Assembly (NCBI GenBank): GCA_019638615.1
Contig: JAHBTL010000005.1
Span: 1-64,000, forward strand
Direction of reading: 5' to 3'
DNA length: 64,000 nucleotides
Source: Chitinophagaceae bacterium
GTDB taxonomy: Bacteria > Bacteroidota > Bacteroidia > Chitinophagales > Chitinophagaceae
The translations under genes and the position numbers were made by a program. Each line of letters starts with the position of its first letter. Positions within the stretch are counted from its first letter, which is position 1. Below the pieces are notes generated by a model that made no database searches, had not been told where the DNA came from, and was given only the letters and a program-made list of their open reading frames with translations. Positions 51,609-61,777 of this stretch are shown here, piece after piece.

Positions 51609-52574
51609 TTATTGCTTTTTCTGTACAACGTATTTTACCGAGAAGCTGGTTTCCCCGCCGGGAGGAAGCGTGATCAGCCCTATGCCGTTGTTAAACGAAT
51701 CAGGGGGGGCGCTTAGGTTTTCGATGGCAATACTTTTTCGGTGCGGAGGAATATAAACCTGTAAATAAGGATAGCTTTTTTCCGGGTAAAACTCAAGCTG
51801 CCATTGGCTGACAGGGTCGCGCAATACACACAATGGCTGCGGTTTCGAAAAGTCTAATATAAATGAGTTGTCGAGTTCAGTTGATCCGATGCGTTCCGGT
51901 GTAACAAAACCGGCATTGGGCAATATCTTCCCGGAGGGGATAAGATTGATAAACTCCAGCACCTGCTCAGAAGCAAACTGTAGCTCCAACTCATCCACGC
52001 TTTTTCCAAAACCAAAATAGGGGTGCCATCCATCTGCTACCGGCAACGGAGCTTTCCCTGTATTTGTAATACGGGTGCTTATTGTAAGCGCATTGCCTGC
52101 CTGTAAGGTATAAGTTATTACACAATCATACGCAAACGGGTACCCCGGATCGGTAGCCGGATAACTGTATAACAATTTTACGGAAGCTTCCTTTTCTGTA
52201 ACTGTTTCTTCGGTTACGGTAAATGCCTGCCGGTACAATAAGCCGTGTATTGCGGAACCGTTTGAAAGATTATTATTAAAACGATATTCTTTTCCGTTAA
52301 ATCGATAGGTTGCATTTTGGATCCTGCAAGGGAAAGGAGAAAGCTTTAATCCTTTGAATCCTCCTGATTCGGCGCTGGTATCAAATTCGGTTTTGCTGGC
52401 ATAGCTGTGAATAATATTCAACGGGCCTTTAACAGTAAAAGCATGCAGCATCGCGCCACAGGCAGGAACTATTTCTACAGAACATTCTGCGATGGCATCG
52501 CTCAAAACAATTTTGTCAAAGCCGTTTTCATGTATCCCGTTTATCAAAAACATATTTTTCAATTGGAATGCCAA
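51609..52574 (-). CDS. aldose 1-epimerase (mutarotase) family protein
   Basis: 321 residues. GalM-type beta-sandwich: GGFKGLKLSPFPCRIQNATYRFNGKEY, NNLSNGSAIHGLLY with the conserved His, ADGWHPYFGFG, and a late glutamate in the SIAENLSAPPDSFNN-like region (SIAIENLSAPP). Interconverts sugar anomers; probably a distant GalM-like member. Start could be Met8. Confidence 0.85.
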   Translation of the reverse strand: MAFQLKNMFLINGIHENGFDKIVLSDAIAECSVEIVPACGAMLHAFTVKGPLNIIHSYASKTEFDTSAESGGFKGLKLSPFPCRIQNATYRFNGKEYRFNNNLSNGSAIHGLLYRQAFTVTEETVTEKEASVKLLYSYPATDPGYPFAYDCVITYTLQAGNALTISTRITNTGKAPLPVADGWHPYFGFGKSVDELELQFASEQVLEFINLIPSGKILPNAGFVTPERIGSTELDNSFILDFSKPQPLCVLRDPVSQWQLEFYPEKSYPYLQVYIPPHRKSIAIENLSAPPDSFNNGIGLITLPPGGETSFSVKYVVQKKQ

Positions 52575-52921
52575 GTTAAAGCATGAAACTGAAACTTTAC
52601 CGGTATCTATGCATTCAATCGTTTGCGCTATTTTAAAACAATAGAATTAGGTGTTTAAATCGCAATCACAATACTATTCTGAAATAGAGCGGCGATGGCA
52701 AGTTCGTATTGTGCACCAGAGGTGCTACCTGTTTGTAACTACGTGCAACACATCTCCTTTTGCTGCACCGTAGGTGAAGCCCCTTTTTGCACACAGAGGG
52801 TAGCCCCTAACGGGGCAAGATCTATGCCTGCTATTTTTCTACAAACGGGCAGCCTCTCTGAGCCCATGGCAATTTATTTTTTGTTGCTACTCCGGATCTA
52901 TGTGCCTGATTCTATAAAATA
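52575..52921. other. intergenic region with 'gcaccgtaggtg' repeat
   Basis: No gene. Contains several copies of a short dispersed motif (gcaccagaggtgc, gcaccgtaggtg) like that at 3965-4035. Confidence 0.5.
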
Positions 52922-52947
52922 AAAAAGCCGGGCTTTCACCCGGCTCC
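52922..52947 (-). terminator. terminator of the glutathione peroxidase gene
   Basis: GCCGGG-TGAAAG-CCCGGC hairpin followed by TTTTTT on the minus strand, 22 nt after the gpx stop. Confidence 0.85.
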
Positions 52948-52968
52948 TTATAATCTCTTACAATGATA

Positions 52969-53481
52969 TCAATTCAGGTATTTTGCTATTTCCTCGCTCA
53001 ACGGATTGACCTTGCTTGAAAACACGGTGATCAGCTTGCCTTTTTCATCGACCAGGAATTTGGTAAAGTTCCATTTAACGGGATCTTCTATTCCTTTTTT
53101 CTCAGCTTCTTCGGTAAGATATTTGAACAAAGGGTGAATATCATCTCCTTTTACAGATATTTTTGCCGCCATTGGAAAAGTTACCCCGTAATTTTTCTGA
53201 CAAAACTCCTTTATTTCAGCATTGGTGCCGGGTTCCTGGCCTCTGAAATTATTGGCAGGAAAACCGATGATAACGAGTTTGTCCTTTTTTTCTTCATACA
53301 GCTTTTCAAGGTCTTTATACTGAGGCGTATACCCGCATTTGGAAGCCGTGTTGACGATGAGAATTTTTTTGCCTTTATATTGAGACAGATCAATGGAGCC
53401 CCCTTCCAATGATTCCACCTTAAAATCATACACGGAGGATGCTACTGTTAAAGCAATGGCTAAACATAGTAAACGTATCAT
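52969..53481 (-). CDS. glutathione peroxidase family (Cys-type thiol peroxidase)
   Basis: Start ATG 53481 (MIRLLCLAIALTVASS, export signal), 170 residues; the longer frame runs through the cruciform element. GPx motifs: NTASKCGYTPQYKDLEKLYEE with peroxidatic Cys, IIGFPANNFRGQEPG, and VKWNFTKFLVDEKG with catalytic Trp-Asn. Reduces peroxides in the periplasm, probably with thioredoxin-like donors. Confidence 0.93.
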   Translation of the reverse strand: MIRLLCLAIALTVASSVYDFKVESLEGGSIDLSQYKGKKILIVNTASKCGYTPQYKDLEKLYEEKKDKLVIIGFPANNFRGQEPGTNAEIKEFCQKNYGVTFPMAAKISVKGDDIHPLFKYLTEEAEKKGIEDPVKWNFTKFLVDEKGKLITVFSSKVNPLSEEIAKYLN

Positions 53482-53507
53482 ACAAAATGGTTTTTGATAA
53501 TGAATAC

Positions 53508-53609
53508 AATGTCGTTTCCTTAACGTTTCTGTGTAGTTGCGGGTGAAAACACCCGCAACGGCGACCGCTGATGTTGGTGTTTTCACCAACATCTTAAGGA
53601 AACGACATT
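53508..53609. repeat. three-armed cruciform element
   Basis: Outer perfect inverted repeat AATGTCGTTTCCTTAA (53508-53523 with 53594-53609). Inside are two perfect hairpins, GTTGCGGGTG-AAAA-CACCCGCAAC (53536-53559) and GATGTTGGTG-TTTT-CACCAACATC (53570-53593). It sits 27 nt upstream of the gpx ATG. The loops of the two inner hairpins (AAAA and TTTT) are complementary, and their stems share the GGTG/CACC core. Confidence 0.8.
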
Positions 53610-53810
53610 AATAATACAAATTTGGTGCAAAAAAATGAATTTGCGATGTTAACATTCCTGGTGATGACGGGAAAGGGGTGTGAGGTATCAGGCGTGAGGA
53701 AGTCTTGTGTGTGCACAACCGTAGGCGCAAGGCATGCCTTGCGCCTACGGTTCTCAAATCTCAAATTTCAAACATCCCAACGATAAACTAAAAACTCCAA
53801 ACTAAAAACT

Positions 53811-55196
53811 CTATCTTCTCATAAAACATCCCAGGTCGGGAGCGCCTTCCCTTAGCCGGCCATCAAGATCAGTTGTAACATTGGTTGAAGTGCCGGCGCC
53901 AATAGCGGGAGAGTTTTTTTGACCGATATGGAAATCGAAATACCGGCGGTTGGTCTGGATGCTGTCGAAAGCAGGATCCTGATTGGCAATGCAGTTGAGG
54001 AATGTTATTTCGGGTGATGCATTTTTTGCTTTATAGAGAGAATGATCCAGCAGCAGGTCAAAAGGCTGGTTTCCTTTTCTGGATACCACTAACTCGTCCT
54101 CCACATTTCCGGCATCTCCCCATATAATGCAATTACGGAACAAAGCATTCAGCGGGTAGTCTACCTGCTGCTCATCTGAATTGCTTATGAATATAACTGG
54201 TTTTTTATGTTCTATAAAGGCATTGCCATAGCTGGCAATGGTGCAATGCGTAAAATTGTAATCGCCACCCTGCTCTATAATAATATTTGACCCGCAATTG
54301 CTTACCAGGCAATTCACCGCATCAATGCTGGTACCTGCACCCCAGATGCCGATATCGTATATATTATCAATAATGCATTCATGCAGGCGAAGCTTGGGCA
54401 AGGCATTCCCCGAAGAGCCTGCCGCCACTATTGCCTGGTAAGCATTTTTAATAACGGCATACTTGATATGATTGCTGTGACTTGCAGGCCTGAAGATCAG
54501 GCCCGGCCACGATGCCGGCAGATCACGGTAGCCTTTGTCCAGCCTGTCGCCGAGGAATGTTACGCTGTCGGCTTTGGTTCCGTTTACCACCAGCGTACCA
54601 TCTATGATAAACGGAGCATTGGCATGCATGAAAATGCGGCATCCCTTTTCAATAGTAAGTGAGGCTCCTTCATGTACGATCATTCCTCCGGAAATAACAT
54701 AAGGCAGGTCATTGTTCCATGTGATATCTGACTCAATGATATGGTTTTTCAGAAAATGGGCATTTTGTCCGTATGCTTCTAATTGAACATAACGCTGTCG
54801 GCCGTTATAATTTACCTGTATGCTGTCCTGTACAATAAAAGGCTGATTGCCTGAGCCGGGGTCAATGGTTACAGACACAAATACATACATGCTGTCATGT
54901 GCCTCCATTTCAAGATTGGTTATTTCTGTGCCGGGTATGCCATCCACATTCATACGATAGGAAGAGCTGTTTCCGCCCATCAGCTTTACTGAACTTAACC
55001 GGAGCTTTTGATCGTTGGTATTAACAATGGTAAAATATTGTGTTACAGAGCCGGCTGTTGTAAAAACAGCATCGAACCGTACGCTGTCGGTTATTGATAT
55101 GGTAGCATCAGAAGAGGTAATAAAAGATTGTTTGCGGCATGCCAGCAAACCGGCGATGGCAAACAATAGTAATATGATCTTCCGGTTTTTTTTCAT
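53811..55196 (-). CDS. lipoprotein with right-handed beta-helix domain
   Basis: 461 residues. Lipobox LLFAIAGLLAC, an N-terminal Ig-like region (FTIVNTNDQKLRLSSVKLMGG), and repeated parallel beta-helix rungs from about residue 150 (GASLTIEKGCRIFMHANAPFIIDGTLVVNG; LRLHECIIDNIYDIGIWGAG; FRNCIIWGD) ending LDGRLREGAPDLGCF. Surface or periplasmic protein of unknown role. Eight nt separate it from comF. Confidence 0.85.
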   Translation of the reverse strand: MKKNRKIILLLFAIAGLLACRKQSFITSSDATISITDSVRFDAVFTTAGSVTQYFTIVNTNDQKLRLSSVKLMGGNSSSYRMNVDGIPGTEITNLEMEAHDSMYVFVSVTIDPGSGNQPFIVQDSIQVNYNGRQRYVQLEAYGQNAHFLKNHIIESDITWNNDLPYVISGGMIVHEGASLTIEKGCRIFMHANAPFIIDGTLVVNGTKADSVTFLGDRLDKGYRDLPASWPGLIFRPASHSNHIKYAVIKNAYQAIVAAGSSGNALPKLRLHECIIDNIYDIGIWGAGTSIDAVNCLVSNCGSNIIIEQGGDYNFTHCTIASYGNAFIEHKKPVIFISNSDEQQVDYPLNALFRNCIIWGDAGNVEDELVVSRKGNQPFDLLLDHSLYKAKNASPEITFLNCIANQDPAFDSIQTNRRYFDFHIGQKNSPAIGAGTSTNVTTDLDGRLREGAPDLGCFMRR

Positions 55197-55203
55197 TGTT
55201 CCT

Positions 55204-55902
55204 TTATAAAGCTGCGTAGGCCAGGGTCACAATGCTGATCTTTGCGCCTGGTATGTCTTCAAGAATGGCATTGCCGCATGCTTCCAGTGTGGCGCCGGTA
55301 GTAATAACATCATCTACCAGCAATATATGTTTGTCTTTTACTGCGTGATTTGCCGAGGCCGTAAAAACTCCTTCCACATTCTGCCAGCGTTCCATACGTG
55401 TTTTGTGGGTTTGTGTAGAAGTATAACGAATCCTCTGCACCATACCGTATACAACCGGTATATTAAGCATGGTTTCCATTCCCTGGCACAATAACGCCGC
55501 CTGGTTATATCCTCTTTTGCGTTCCTTGTCGGGGAACAGCGGTAATGGTATCAGTATATCCGGCAGTACCTGGTGCCAGGCAGATGCAAGCGCGGCGCCC
55601 ATCAGCTTTCCAAAATAAATACCCAGCCCGCGGTTGTTTTTATATTTAAACTGGTGAATGAGCTGTTGCAATAAAGAATCTTTGGAAAAATAATACTGGC
55701 TTGCGGCTGCTTGCAGGGGAAGCCTGCCCCAGAGTGTTTTTTCAACAGGATTGCCCGGCAAAGAAGCAAAGCCTGTTTCGTGCAAATGTTCGCTGCATTG
55801 TAAGCAAAGCAGGTGATCTTTGCTCACGAGATCGCTTCCGCATCCATGGCAAAGTTGCGGAAACAAAATATGCGAAACGCTATCAAAAACCGTTTTGAGC
55901 AA
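55204..55902 (-). CDS. comF: ComF-family phosphoribosyltransferase
   Basis: 232 residues. N-terminal zinc-finger-type region (LFPQLCHGCG...LLCLQC), KYKNNRGLGIYFGKLM, and the PRPP loop HILLVDDVITTGATLEACG. Involved in DNA uptake/processing in competent bacteria. Eleven nt downstream of radA, so the two are co-transcribed. Confidence 0.92.
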   Translation of the reverse strand: MLKTVFDSVSHILFPQLCHGCGSDLVSKDHLLCLQCSEHLHETGFASLPGNPVEKTLWGRLPLQAAASQYYFSKDSLLQQLIHQFKYKNNRGLGIYFGKLMGAALASAWHQVLPDILIPLPLFPDKERKRGYNQAALLCQGMETMLNIPVVYGMVQRIRYTSTQTHKTRMERWQNVEGVFTASANHAVKDKHILLVDDVITTGATLEACGNAILEDIPGAKISIVTLAYAAL

Positions 55903-55913
55903 TGCTGTTACTT

Positions 55914-57287
55914 TTAAAAAAGATATTTATACACTTCATCTACCCTTGACATGGCAACAGGTTCAATGTTGAACGATTGCTTGCTTAATCCTTTTTGATT
56001 GTATTTGCTGATAATTATTTTTTCAAATCCAAGCTTCTCGGCTTCGGCAATGCGTTGTTCAATGCGGTTAACGGCTCTTATTTCACCGCTTAATCCTACT
56101 TCGCCGGCGAAAGCGATATGCTGCGAAAGGGGGATATCTTCGTAAGAACTTAATAAAGCGCTCACCATAGCAAGATCGATAGAGGGATCTTCTACTTTCA
56201 GCCCCCCGGCAATGTTTACAAACACGTCTTTCATACCAAAATGAAAGCCGCCCCTTTTTTCCAGCACAGCCAGTAATAACTGCAGGCGCCTGAGATCAAA
56301 TCCGCTGCTGGTACGCTGGGGTGTGCCATACACAGATTGGGTAACCAATGCCTGCACTTCAATGAGCAGGGGGCGTTGACCTTCGAGGGTGGCGGCAATT
56401 GCTATACCGCTTAACTGTTCTTCTTTTTGGGTGATCAATATTTCTGAAGGATTGGATACCGGCCGCATGCCCGAGCCGGTCATTTCATATATGCCCAGCT
56501 CCGAAGTAGAGCCAAAACGATTTTTGATCGTCCGCAAAATGCGATATGCATAATGTTGATCTCCTTCAAACTGCAGCACGGTATCTACCATGTGCTCCAG
56601 AATTTTCGGACCGGCAATGTTGCCGTCTTTTGTAATATGCCCGATTAAAAAAACAGGTGTGTTTGATTCTTTTGCAAAGCGTTGAAATTCCGAAGCGCAT
56701 TCTCTTATCTGTGAAACACTTCCGGCAGACGATTCAATATAAGGCGAATGCAATGTTTGAACAGAATCAACGATCACTAGTTGCGGCTTTAGTTTTTTAA
56801 TCTCCTGGAAGATAACCTGTGTAGAGGTTTCGGTCAGTAAGTAAAAAGAATCGTTTACAATGCCTAAACGATCTGCGCGCATTTTTATCTGTTGCTCGCT
56901 TTCTTCCCCGCTTATATAAAGTGTGGTGATATTTGTAAGCGATAACCCGTTTTGTAAAAACAAAGTAGACTTTCCTATTCCCGGTTCACCTGCAATTAAA
57001 ACAATGCTTCCCGGCACTATACCGTTGCCCAGAACCCTGTTCAGTTCTGCATCCGGCGTTATAATTCTTTTTTCTTCCGACGTTGTTACTTCATGCAGCG
57101 CGATTGTTTTTGCATCTGTTGTTTTTCCGGTGTATTCTTTCCAGCCTTTGTGATTGTTCTTCCCGGGTTTTTCAATCAGCTCTTCAACAAATGTATTCCA
57201 CTCACCGCATGAAGGACACCTGCCTGCCCACTTCGGAGATTCATAACCACAGTTGCTGCAAAAAAATGCGGTCTTAATTTTGCTCAT
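55914..57287 (-). CDS. radA: DNA repair protein RadA (Sms)
   Basis: 457 residues. C4 zinc finger (CSNCGYESPKWAGRCPSCGEW), RecA-like core with Walker A GEPGIGKST, Walker B LVIVDSVQT, the KNRFG motif, and the C-terminal Lon-like domain (FVNIAGGLKVEDPSIDLAMVSALLSS). Promotes branch migration in recombination. Confidence 0.97.
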   Translation of the reverse strand: MSKIKTAFFCSNCGYESPKWAGRCPSCGEWNTFVEELIEKPGKNNHKGWKEYTGKTTDAKTIALHEVTTSEEKRIITPDAELNRVLGNGIVPGSIVLIAGEPGIGKSTLFLQNGLSLTNITTLYISGEESEQQIKMRADRLGIVNDSFYLLTETSTQVIFQEIKKLKPQLVIVDSVQTLHSPYIESSAGSVSQIRECASEFQRFAKESNTPVFLIGHITKDGNIAGPKILEHMVDTVLQFEGDQHYAYRILRTIKNRFGSTSELGIYEMTGSGMRPVSNPSEILITQKEEQLSGIAIAATLEGQRPLLIEVQALVTQSVYGTPQRTSSGFDLRRLQLLLAVLEKRGGFHFGMKDVFVNIAGGLKVEDPSIDLAMVSALLSSYEDIPLSQHIAFAGEVGLSGEIRAVNRIEQRIAEAEKLGFEKIIISKYNQKGLSKQSFNIEPVAMSRVDEVYKYLF

Positions 57288-57890
57288 AAGTTAAAGATAC
57301 GTGACGAAGTGTTGATTCGTAATGAGCAAAATCTATTTAAGCAATTATTTTGATCGTTTGAATGAGTGAATGCGTTGTTGAAATGTTATTTCGAATAGTA
57401 ACCTCCATTGATCATTGCATTTTACAGCATGAATAATTAATTATTGGTTGCTGCATTTCGCAATGCAGAAAAACATTGAACAGAAACAAATAGTAAGAAC
57501 TGAATTATAAAAACGAAGTGGATTGATAAGTTCTTTTAAAAGCCAAAGGGTCAACTTTCGCTGACCCTTTAGTACTTACTAACCCATTAAATTCTTGCAC
57601 TAAATTACAAATTGCTCAAACATAACAAAATTAATTTTGCCTCCTGTTGATAACTTTTCAAGGCTTAAAACGAGTCTTATATCCCATTTAATTAATTGAT
57701 TATTAATTATTTATGTTTTTTATCGGACTGATTTTAAAAACACTCGTTTAGCCAATTTGGCAGTTGTATTTTTTTAAAACTAATACAACTGTCAAAACGA
57801 CCACACAAAGAACAGTACTATACTATTTCTGACAAAATGAAGAAATGGAAGGCTGTTTGATATAATAAAATGAATTAAAAAAAATTTACA
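57288..57890. other. divergent intergenic region, hairpin of unknown role
   Basis: AT-rich. A perfect hairpin AAAGGGTCA/TGACCCTTT lies at about 57553-57578 with no gene ending nearby, so it may end a small RNA. Nothing else recognised. Confidence 0.4.
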
Positions 57891-58577
57891 ATGGGATCAA
57901 TTTGGTTAGTGTCTCTCATTTTTGTGGGTATAAGCATGCTGGTAAGTATGCAATTGAAAGGTAAGTTTGCCCGGTACAGCAGGATACCCCTATACAGCGG
58001 GTTGACCGGGAAACAGGTAGCCGAGAAGATGTTAAAAGAAAATGGTATATATGACGTAAATGTGATCAGTTCAAACGGCTTTCTATCCGACCATTATAAT
58101 CCTGCCAATAAAACGGTAAACCTGAGCCCGGATGTGTACAACGGGGTTTCAGTAGCGGCTGCAGCGGTGGCTGCCCATGAATGCGGGCACGCGGTACAGC
58201 ATGCCACAGCATATAAGTGGTTGACAATGAGGAGCAAACTCGTTCCGGTGGTACAGTTTAGCTCTACGATAATACAGTTTGTATTGATAGGAGGAATATT
58301 GCTGATAAAAGTATTTCCGGCGCTGCTGCTGGCAGGGATCGTGCTTTTTGCTCTTACAACCCTTTTTTCTGTAATTACCCTGCCGGTGGAGTTTGATGCC
58401 AGCAACCGGGCATTAGCCTGGCTGCAGCACACCAATGTAACCAATGCCCAGGAATACCCCATGGCCAAAGACGCGCTTAAATGGGCTGCCATGACGTATG
58501 TAGTAGCCGCTGTAGCATCCATAGTTACGCTCGCGCAATACATACTTATTTATGCCACCAATTCCAGGAGAGAATAA
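57891..58577 (+). CDS. YugP-type zinc metallopeptidase
   Basis: 228 residues, membrane protein. HECGHAVQHA (about 98-107) is the HExxH-like zinc motif of this family with an SPDVYNG segment before it; transmembrane helices at about 3-20, 118-160 and 195-215. Function of the family is poorly known. Confidence 0.9.
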   Translation: MGSIWLVSLIFVGISMLVSMQLKGKFARYSRIPLYSGLTGKQVAEKMLKENGIYDVNVISSNGFLSDHYNPANKTVNLSPDVYNGVSVAAAAVAAHECGHAVQHATAYKWLTMRSKLVPVVQFSSTIIQFVLIGGILLIKVFPALLLAGIVLFALTTLFSVITLPVEFDASNRALAWLQHTNVTNAQEYPMAKDALKWAAMTYVVAAVASIVTLAQYILIYATNSRRE

Positions 58578-58601
58578 TTTAAGCTATAAACGCTATGATA
58601 G

Positions 58602-58626
58602 GCCATGCAATAAGCATGGCTTTTTT
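58602..58626 (+). terminator. terminator of the zinc peptidase gene
   Basis: GCCATGC-AATAA-GCATGGC followed by TTTTTT. Confidence 0.88.
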
Positions 58627-58653
58627 ATTTCATAAATCCGTTTTACAATCCTT

Positions 58654-58661
58654 TACCTTTG
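58654..58661 (+). promoter_or_regulatory. -7 box of the second SusC gene
   Basis: TACCTTTG, a perfect TAnnTTTG match 40 nt before ATG 58701. It overlaps the alternative ATG at 58659, which rules that start out. No good -33 box was seen. Confidence 0.55.
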
Positions 58662-58700
58662 TGTGTGGATTTGACCTCCACATTATCAAAATTCACTTTT

Positions 58701-61700
58701 ATGAGAAAATTTTTGAAGCTATGCCTGCTTACAGGTGTGAGCATGCTGTTTTATTTGAGTGCAGCCTATGCACAAACCAGCAGCCTGAAAGGACGTGTAA
58801 CCGATGCAAAAGACAGGAGCCCTGTAGCCGGCGCCACTGTTGAAGCGAAAGGCAGTCCTCAATCCTCTGCAATAACCGATAGTGATGGTTCTTTTACATT
58901 GTCTGTTCCCGAAAATACAACCACACTGGTCATTAGTTTCGTAGGGTTTCAAACCATTGAAATGCCGGTAAACGGAAATCTCGCCGATATTCAGCTAAGC
59001 GCCATCTCCCAGTCGCTGAATGAAGTAGTGGTGGTGGGTTTTGGTACCCGGATAAAAAAGGACCTTACAGGCAATATTGCCAAAGTGAAAGGATCGGACG
59101 TTCAGAACATGCCGGTATCCAACTTTAACCAGGCGCTCCAGGGAAGAGCCGCCGGCGTTTTTGTTGAAGGCAACAGCGGTAAAGTAGGCGAAGGTGTAAA
59201 AGTACTGATCAGGGGTGTAGGATCTATTTCCGCGTCTACCAGTCCCTTGTATGTTATTGACGGGGTGCCTGTTAATAACTCATCGAATTCCGGTAATCCA
59301 ATGGCTGATATCAATTTTAATGATATAGAGTCTTTTGATATTTTAAAAGATGCTTCAGCGGCGGCTATTTATGGATCAAGGGCCGCGAATGGAGTAGTAT
59401 TGATTACAACAAAAAGAGGCAAGGCGGGAAAAACGAATTTTCAGGTAAATACACAGTACGGATTTAATAAACCTACGCGGTTGCGTAAGTTTTTGAATGC
59501 GCAGCAATATATAGACCTGTTGAGAGAAGCGGCTATTAACAGTGATTATATAGACGGCATTGACCCGCTGGATCCTGATCAATATGAAGATTCCTGGCTG
59601 GAGGCAGCGGAAGGAAGGCTGGATCGCTACTCAGGCTGGGCGGACTGGAAAACCGGCGAGATCAATACCGACTGGCAGAAACATGCTTTTAATGACAATG
59701 CCCGTAATGCAGCCATCGACATTTCGGCTTCGGGAGGAACAGAGAAAACTAAATTCTATATCAGTGCTTCCTATAACAACCAGGATGGAATTTTGATTGG
59801 TAACAAATTCAAAAGGCTTTCCACAAGAATCAATCTTGATCAAACAGTAAGCGATAAATTTAAAATAGGCATTAACCTAAGTCTTGCACAAACCAATGCA
59901 GGCAGGGTACAAACAGATAATGAGTTTTCAACGCCTATGCAAATAGTGGCGCTTACGCCTGTAACGCCTTTCCGCGATCTGGATGGCATGGTATACAACT
60001 CGCCCACAACCACCTACTCTAATCCTTATGTTGATTATGAGAACGGTAAATTTAAATCGCTGATATACCGCAACATTGGAAATATCTATGGACAATATAA
60101 CTTTTTACCTTCGTTGTACTTCCGTACGGAATTAGGAGCCGATATTCAAAATCAAAATGACGATCAGTTTTATGGGTTCAATACCGATTTTGGCAGCGGC
60201 TCAAACGGGTATGGCGAATCAGGCTGGTATCGTTCTCTCGATTACAATATCAACAACTATTTCAATTACAAAAAAACGTTTGCCGACCTGCATGACCTAG
60301 AAGCGGTTGTCGGTATGGCGTATCAACGATACAATTCAGAATACGCCAATGTTTACGGAGAGCAGTTTCCTGTAGAGTCTTTACAAAAGCTCGAAAGCGC
60401 AGCCCTGATCAAAGGAGGAACATCTGTTGAGAACAACAGTTCTTTTCTCTCTTATTTTGTAAGAGCCAATTACAAATTCAACGACAAATACCTGTTAACC
60501 TTCAGCAGCCGCATTGACGGGTCTTCTGTTTTTGGTAATGATGAAAAATATGGCTTCTTTCCGGCTGTTTCCGCCGGGTGGATATTAAGCGAAGAAGGGT
60601 TTCTCAATAAATCGGATGTCATCAGCTTTTTAAAGCTTCGCGGCAGCTGGGGCTTAACCGGGAACGCGGACGGGTTTGGAAATTTTTCTCATATGGGGCT
60701 TTGGAGTGGTGCATCGTACAATGCTGTAGGTGCGCTAAGTCCCACACAATTGGCTAACAGGCACCTGCGTTGGGAAAAATCGAACCAGGTGGATATAGGA
60801 CTTGATTTTGGATTGTTCAACAACCGGATCAGCGGCGAAATAGACCTGTACAACCGCAAAACACAGGATCTTATTTTTGAAGTACCGGTGCCCGGCAATT
60901 CCGGCTTTTCAACCCAAACAGTTAATATCGGCTCTATGCAAAACAAAGGGGTTGAGTTTGTGATCAATTCCGAAAATATCAGCGGCAAGCTTTTCAGGTG
61001 GAGCTCTACGTTAAATATTTCGATGAATAAAAATAAGATCCTGAAGCTGGACGGGCTGCAAACGATCATTCCCGGAAATGATGGAAGGTATTTGAATTCG
61101 CTGATGGTGGGACAATCCATCGGTGTTTTTTACGGGCCGAAATACGCGGGTGTTGATCCGCAGAACGGAGACGCACTGTATTATAAAGCGGATGGAAAAA
61201 CCACCACCAACGATTACAATGAAGCCGGTGATTTTATAGTAGGCAATCCCAATCCAAAGCTGATAGCCGGGCTGGGCAACACGTTGTCCTTCGGGAACAT
61301 TCAATTGTCGTTTCTATTCCAGGGTGTGTTTGGCAACCAGGTAATGAATGGCGCGGGTACATTCATGACCTCCGGCTTTAATGGTTACGATAATCAGACA
61401 ACAGACCAGCTAAACCGTTGGCAAAAACCCGGTGATGTTACCGATGTACCGCAATTAAGGTTAAGGGGCGCGAACGGAACCGGCGCGTCCAGCAGGTATA
61501 TTTATGACGCCGATTATGTGCGGTTAAAAAATTTTACGATCTCGTATAATCTTTCTGCAGCGGTGGTAAAAAGACTGCGGTTGGCCAGTGCGAAATTTTA
61601 TATAACAGGCGTGAACCTGCTCACCTTTACGGATTATCCGGGCTGGGATCCTGAAGTAAATACGGATGCCAGGGCAAGCTCTAACCGCAACCAGGGCAGC

Positions 61701-61760
61701 GATTTTTATGCCGCGCCTCAAATTAAAAATATATCTGTAGGGTTAAATATTGGATTCTGA
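58701..61760 (+). CDS. SusC/RagA TonB-dependent transporter
   Basis: 1019 residues from ATG 58701 with signal peptide (LSAAYAQ). No STN domain. Carboxypeptidase-like domain (LKGRVTDAKDRSPVAGATVEAKG), plug (NEVVVVGFGTRIKKDLTGNIAKV; YGSRAANGVVLITTKRG) and barrel ending SVGLNIGF. Forms the outer-membrane importer with the SusD protein 17 nt downstream. Without STN and FecR it is probably regulated in another way. Substrate unknown. Confidence 0.96.
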   Translation: MRKFLKLCLLTGVSMLFYLSAAYAQTSSLKGRVTDAKDRSPVAGATVEAKGSPQSSAITDSDGSFTLSVPENTTTLVISFVGFQTIEMPVNGNLADIQLSAISQSLNEVVVVGFGTRIKKDLTGNIAKVKGSDVQNMPVSNFNQALQGRAAGVFVEGNSGKVGEGVKVLIRGVGSISASTSPLYVIDGVPVNNSSNSGNPMADINFNDIESFDILKDASAAAIYGSRAANGVVLITTKRGKAGKTNFQVNTQYGFNKPTRLRKFLNAQQYIDLLREAAINSDYIDGIDPLDPDQYEDSWLEAAEGRLDRYSGWADWKTGEINTDWQKHAFNDNARNAAIDISASGGTEKTKFYISASYNNQDGILIGNKFKRLSTRINLDQTVSDKFKIGINLSLAQTNAGRVQTDNEFSTPMQIVALTPVTPFRDLDGMVYNSPTTTYSNPYVDYENGKFKSLIYRNIGNIYGQYNFLPSLYFRTELGADIQNQNDDQFYGFNTDFGSGSNGYGESGWYRSLDYNINNYFNYKKTFADLHDLEAVVGMAYQRYNSEYANVYGEQFPVESLQKLESAALIKGGTSVENNSSFLSYFVRANYKFNDKYLLTFSSRIDGSSVFGNDEKYGFFPAVSAGWILSEEGFLNKSDVISFLKLRGSWGLTGNADGFGNFSHMGLWSGASYNAVGALSPTQLANRHLRWEKSNQVDIGLDFGLFNNRISGEIDLYNRKTQDLIFEVPVPGNSGFSTQTVNIGSMQNKGVEFVINSENISGKLFRWSSTLNISMNKNKILKLDGLQTIIPGNDGRYLNSLMVGQSIGVFYGPKYAGVDPQNGDALYYKADGKTTTNDYNEAGDFIVGNPNPKLIAGLGNTLSFGNIQLSFLFQGVFGNQVMNGAGTFMTSGFNGYDNQTTDQLNRWQKPGDVTDVPQLRLRGANGTGASSRYIYDADYVRLKNFTISYNLSAAVVKRLRLASAKFYITGVNLLTFTDYPGWDPEVNTDARASSNRNQGSDFYAAPQIKNISVGLNIGF

Positions 61761-61777
61761 TAACCTGTAAAAAACGA

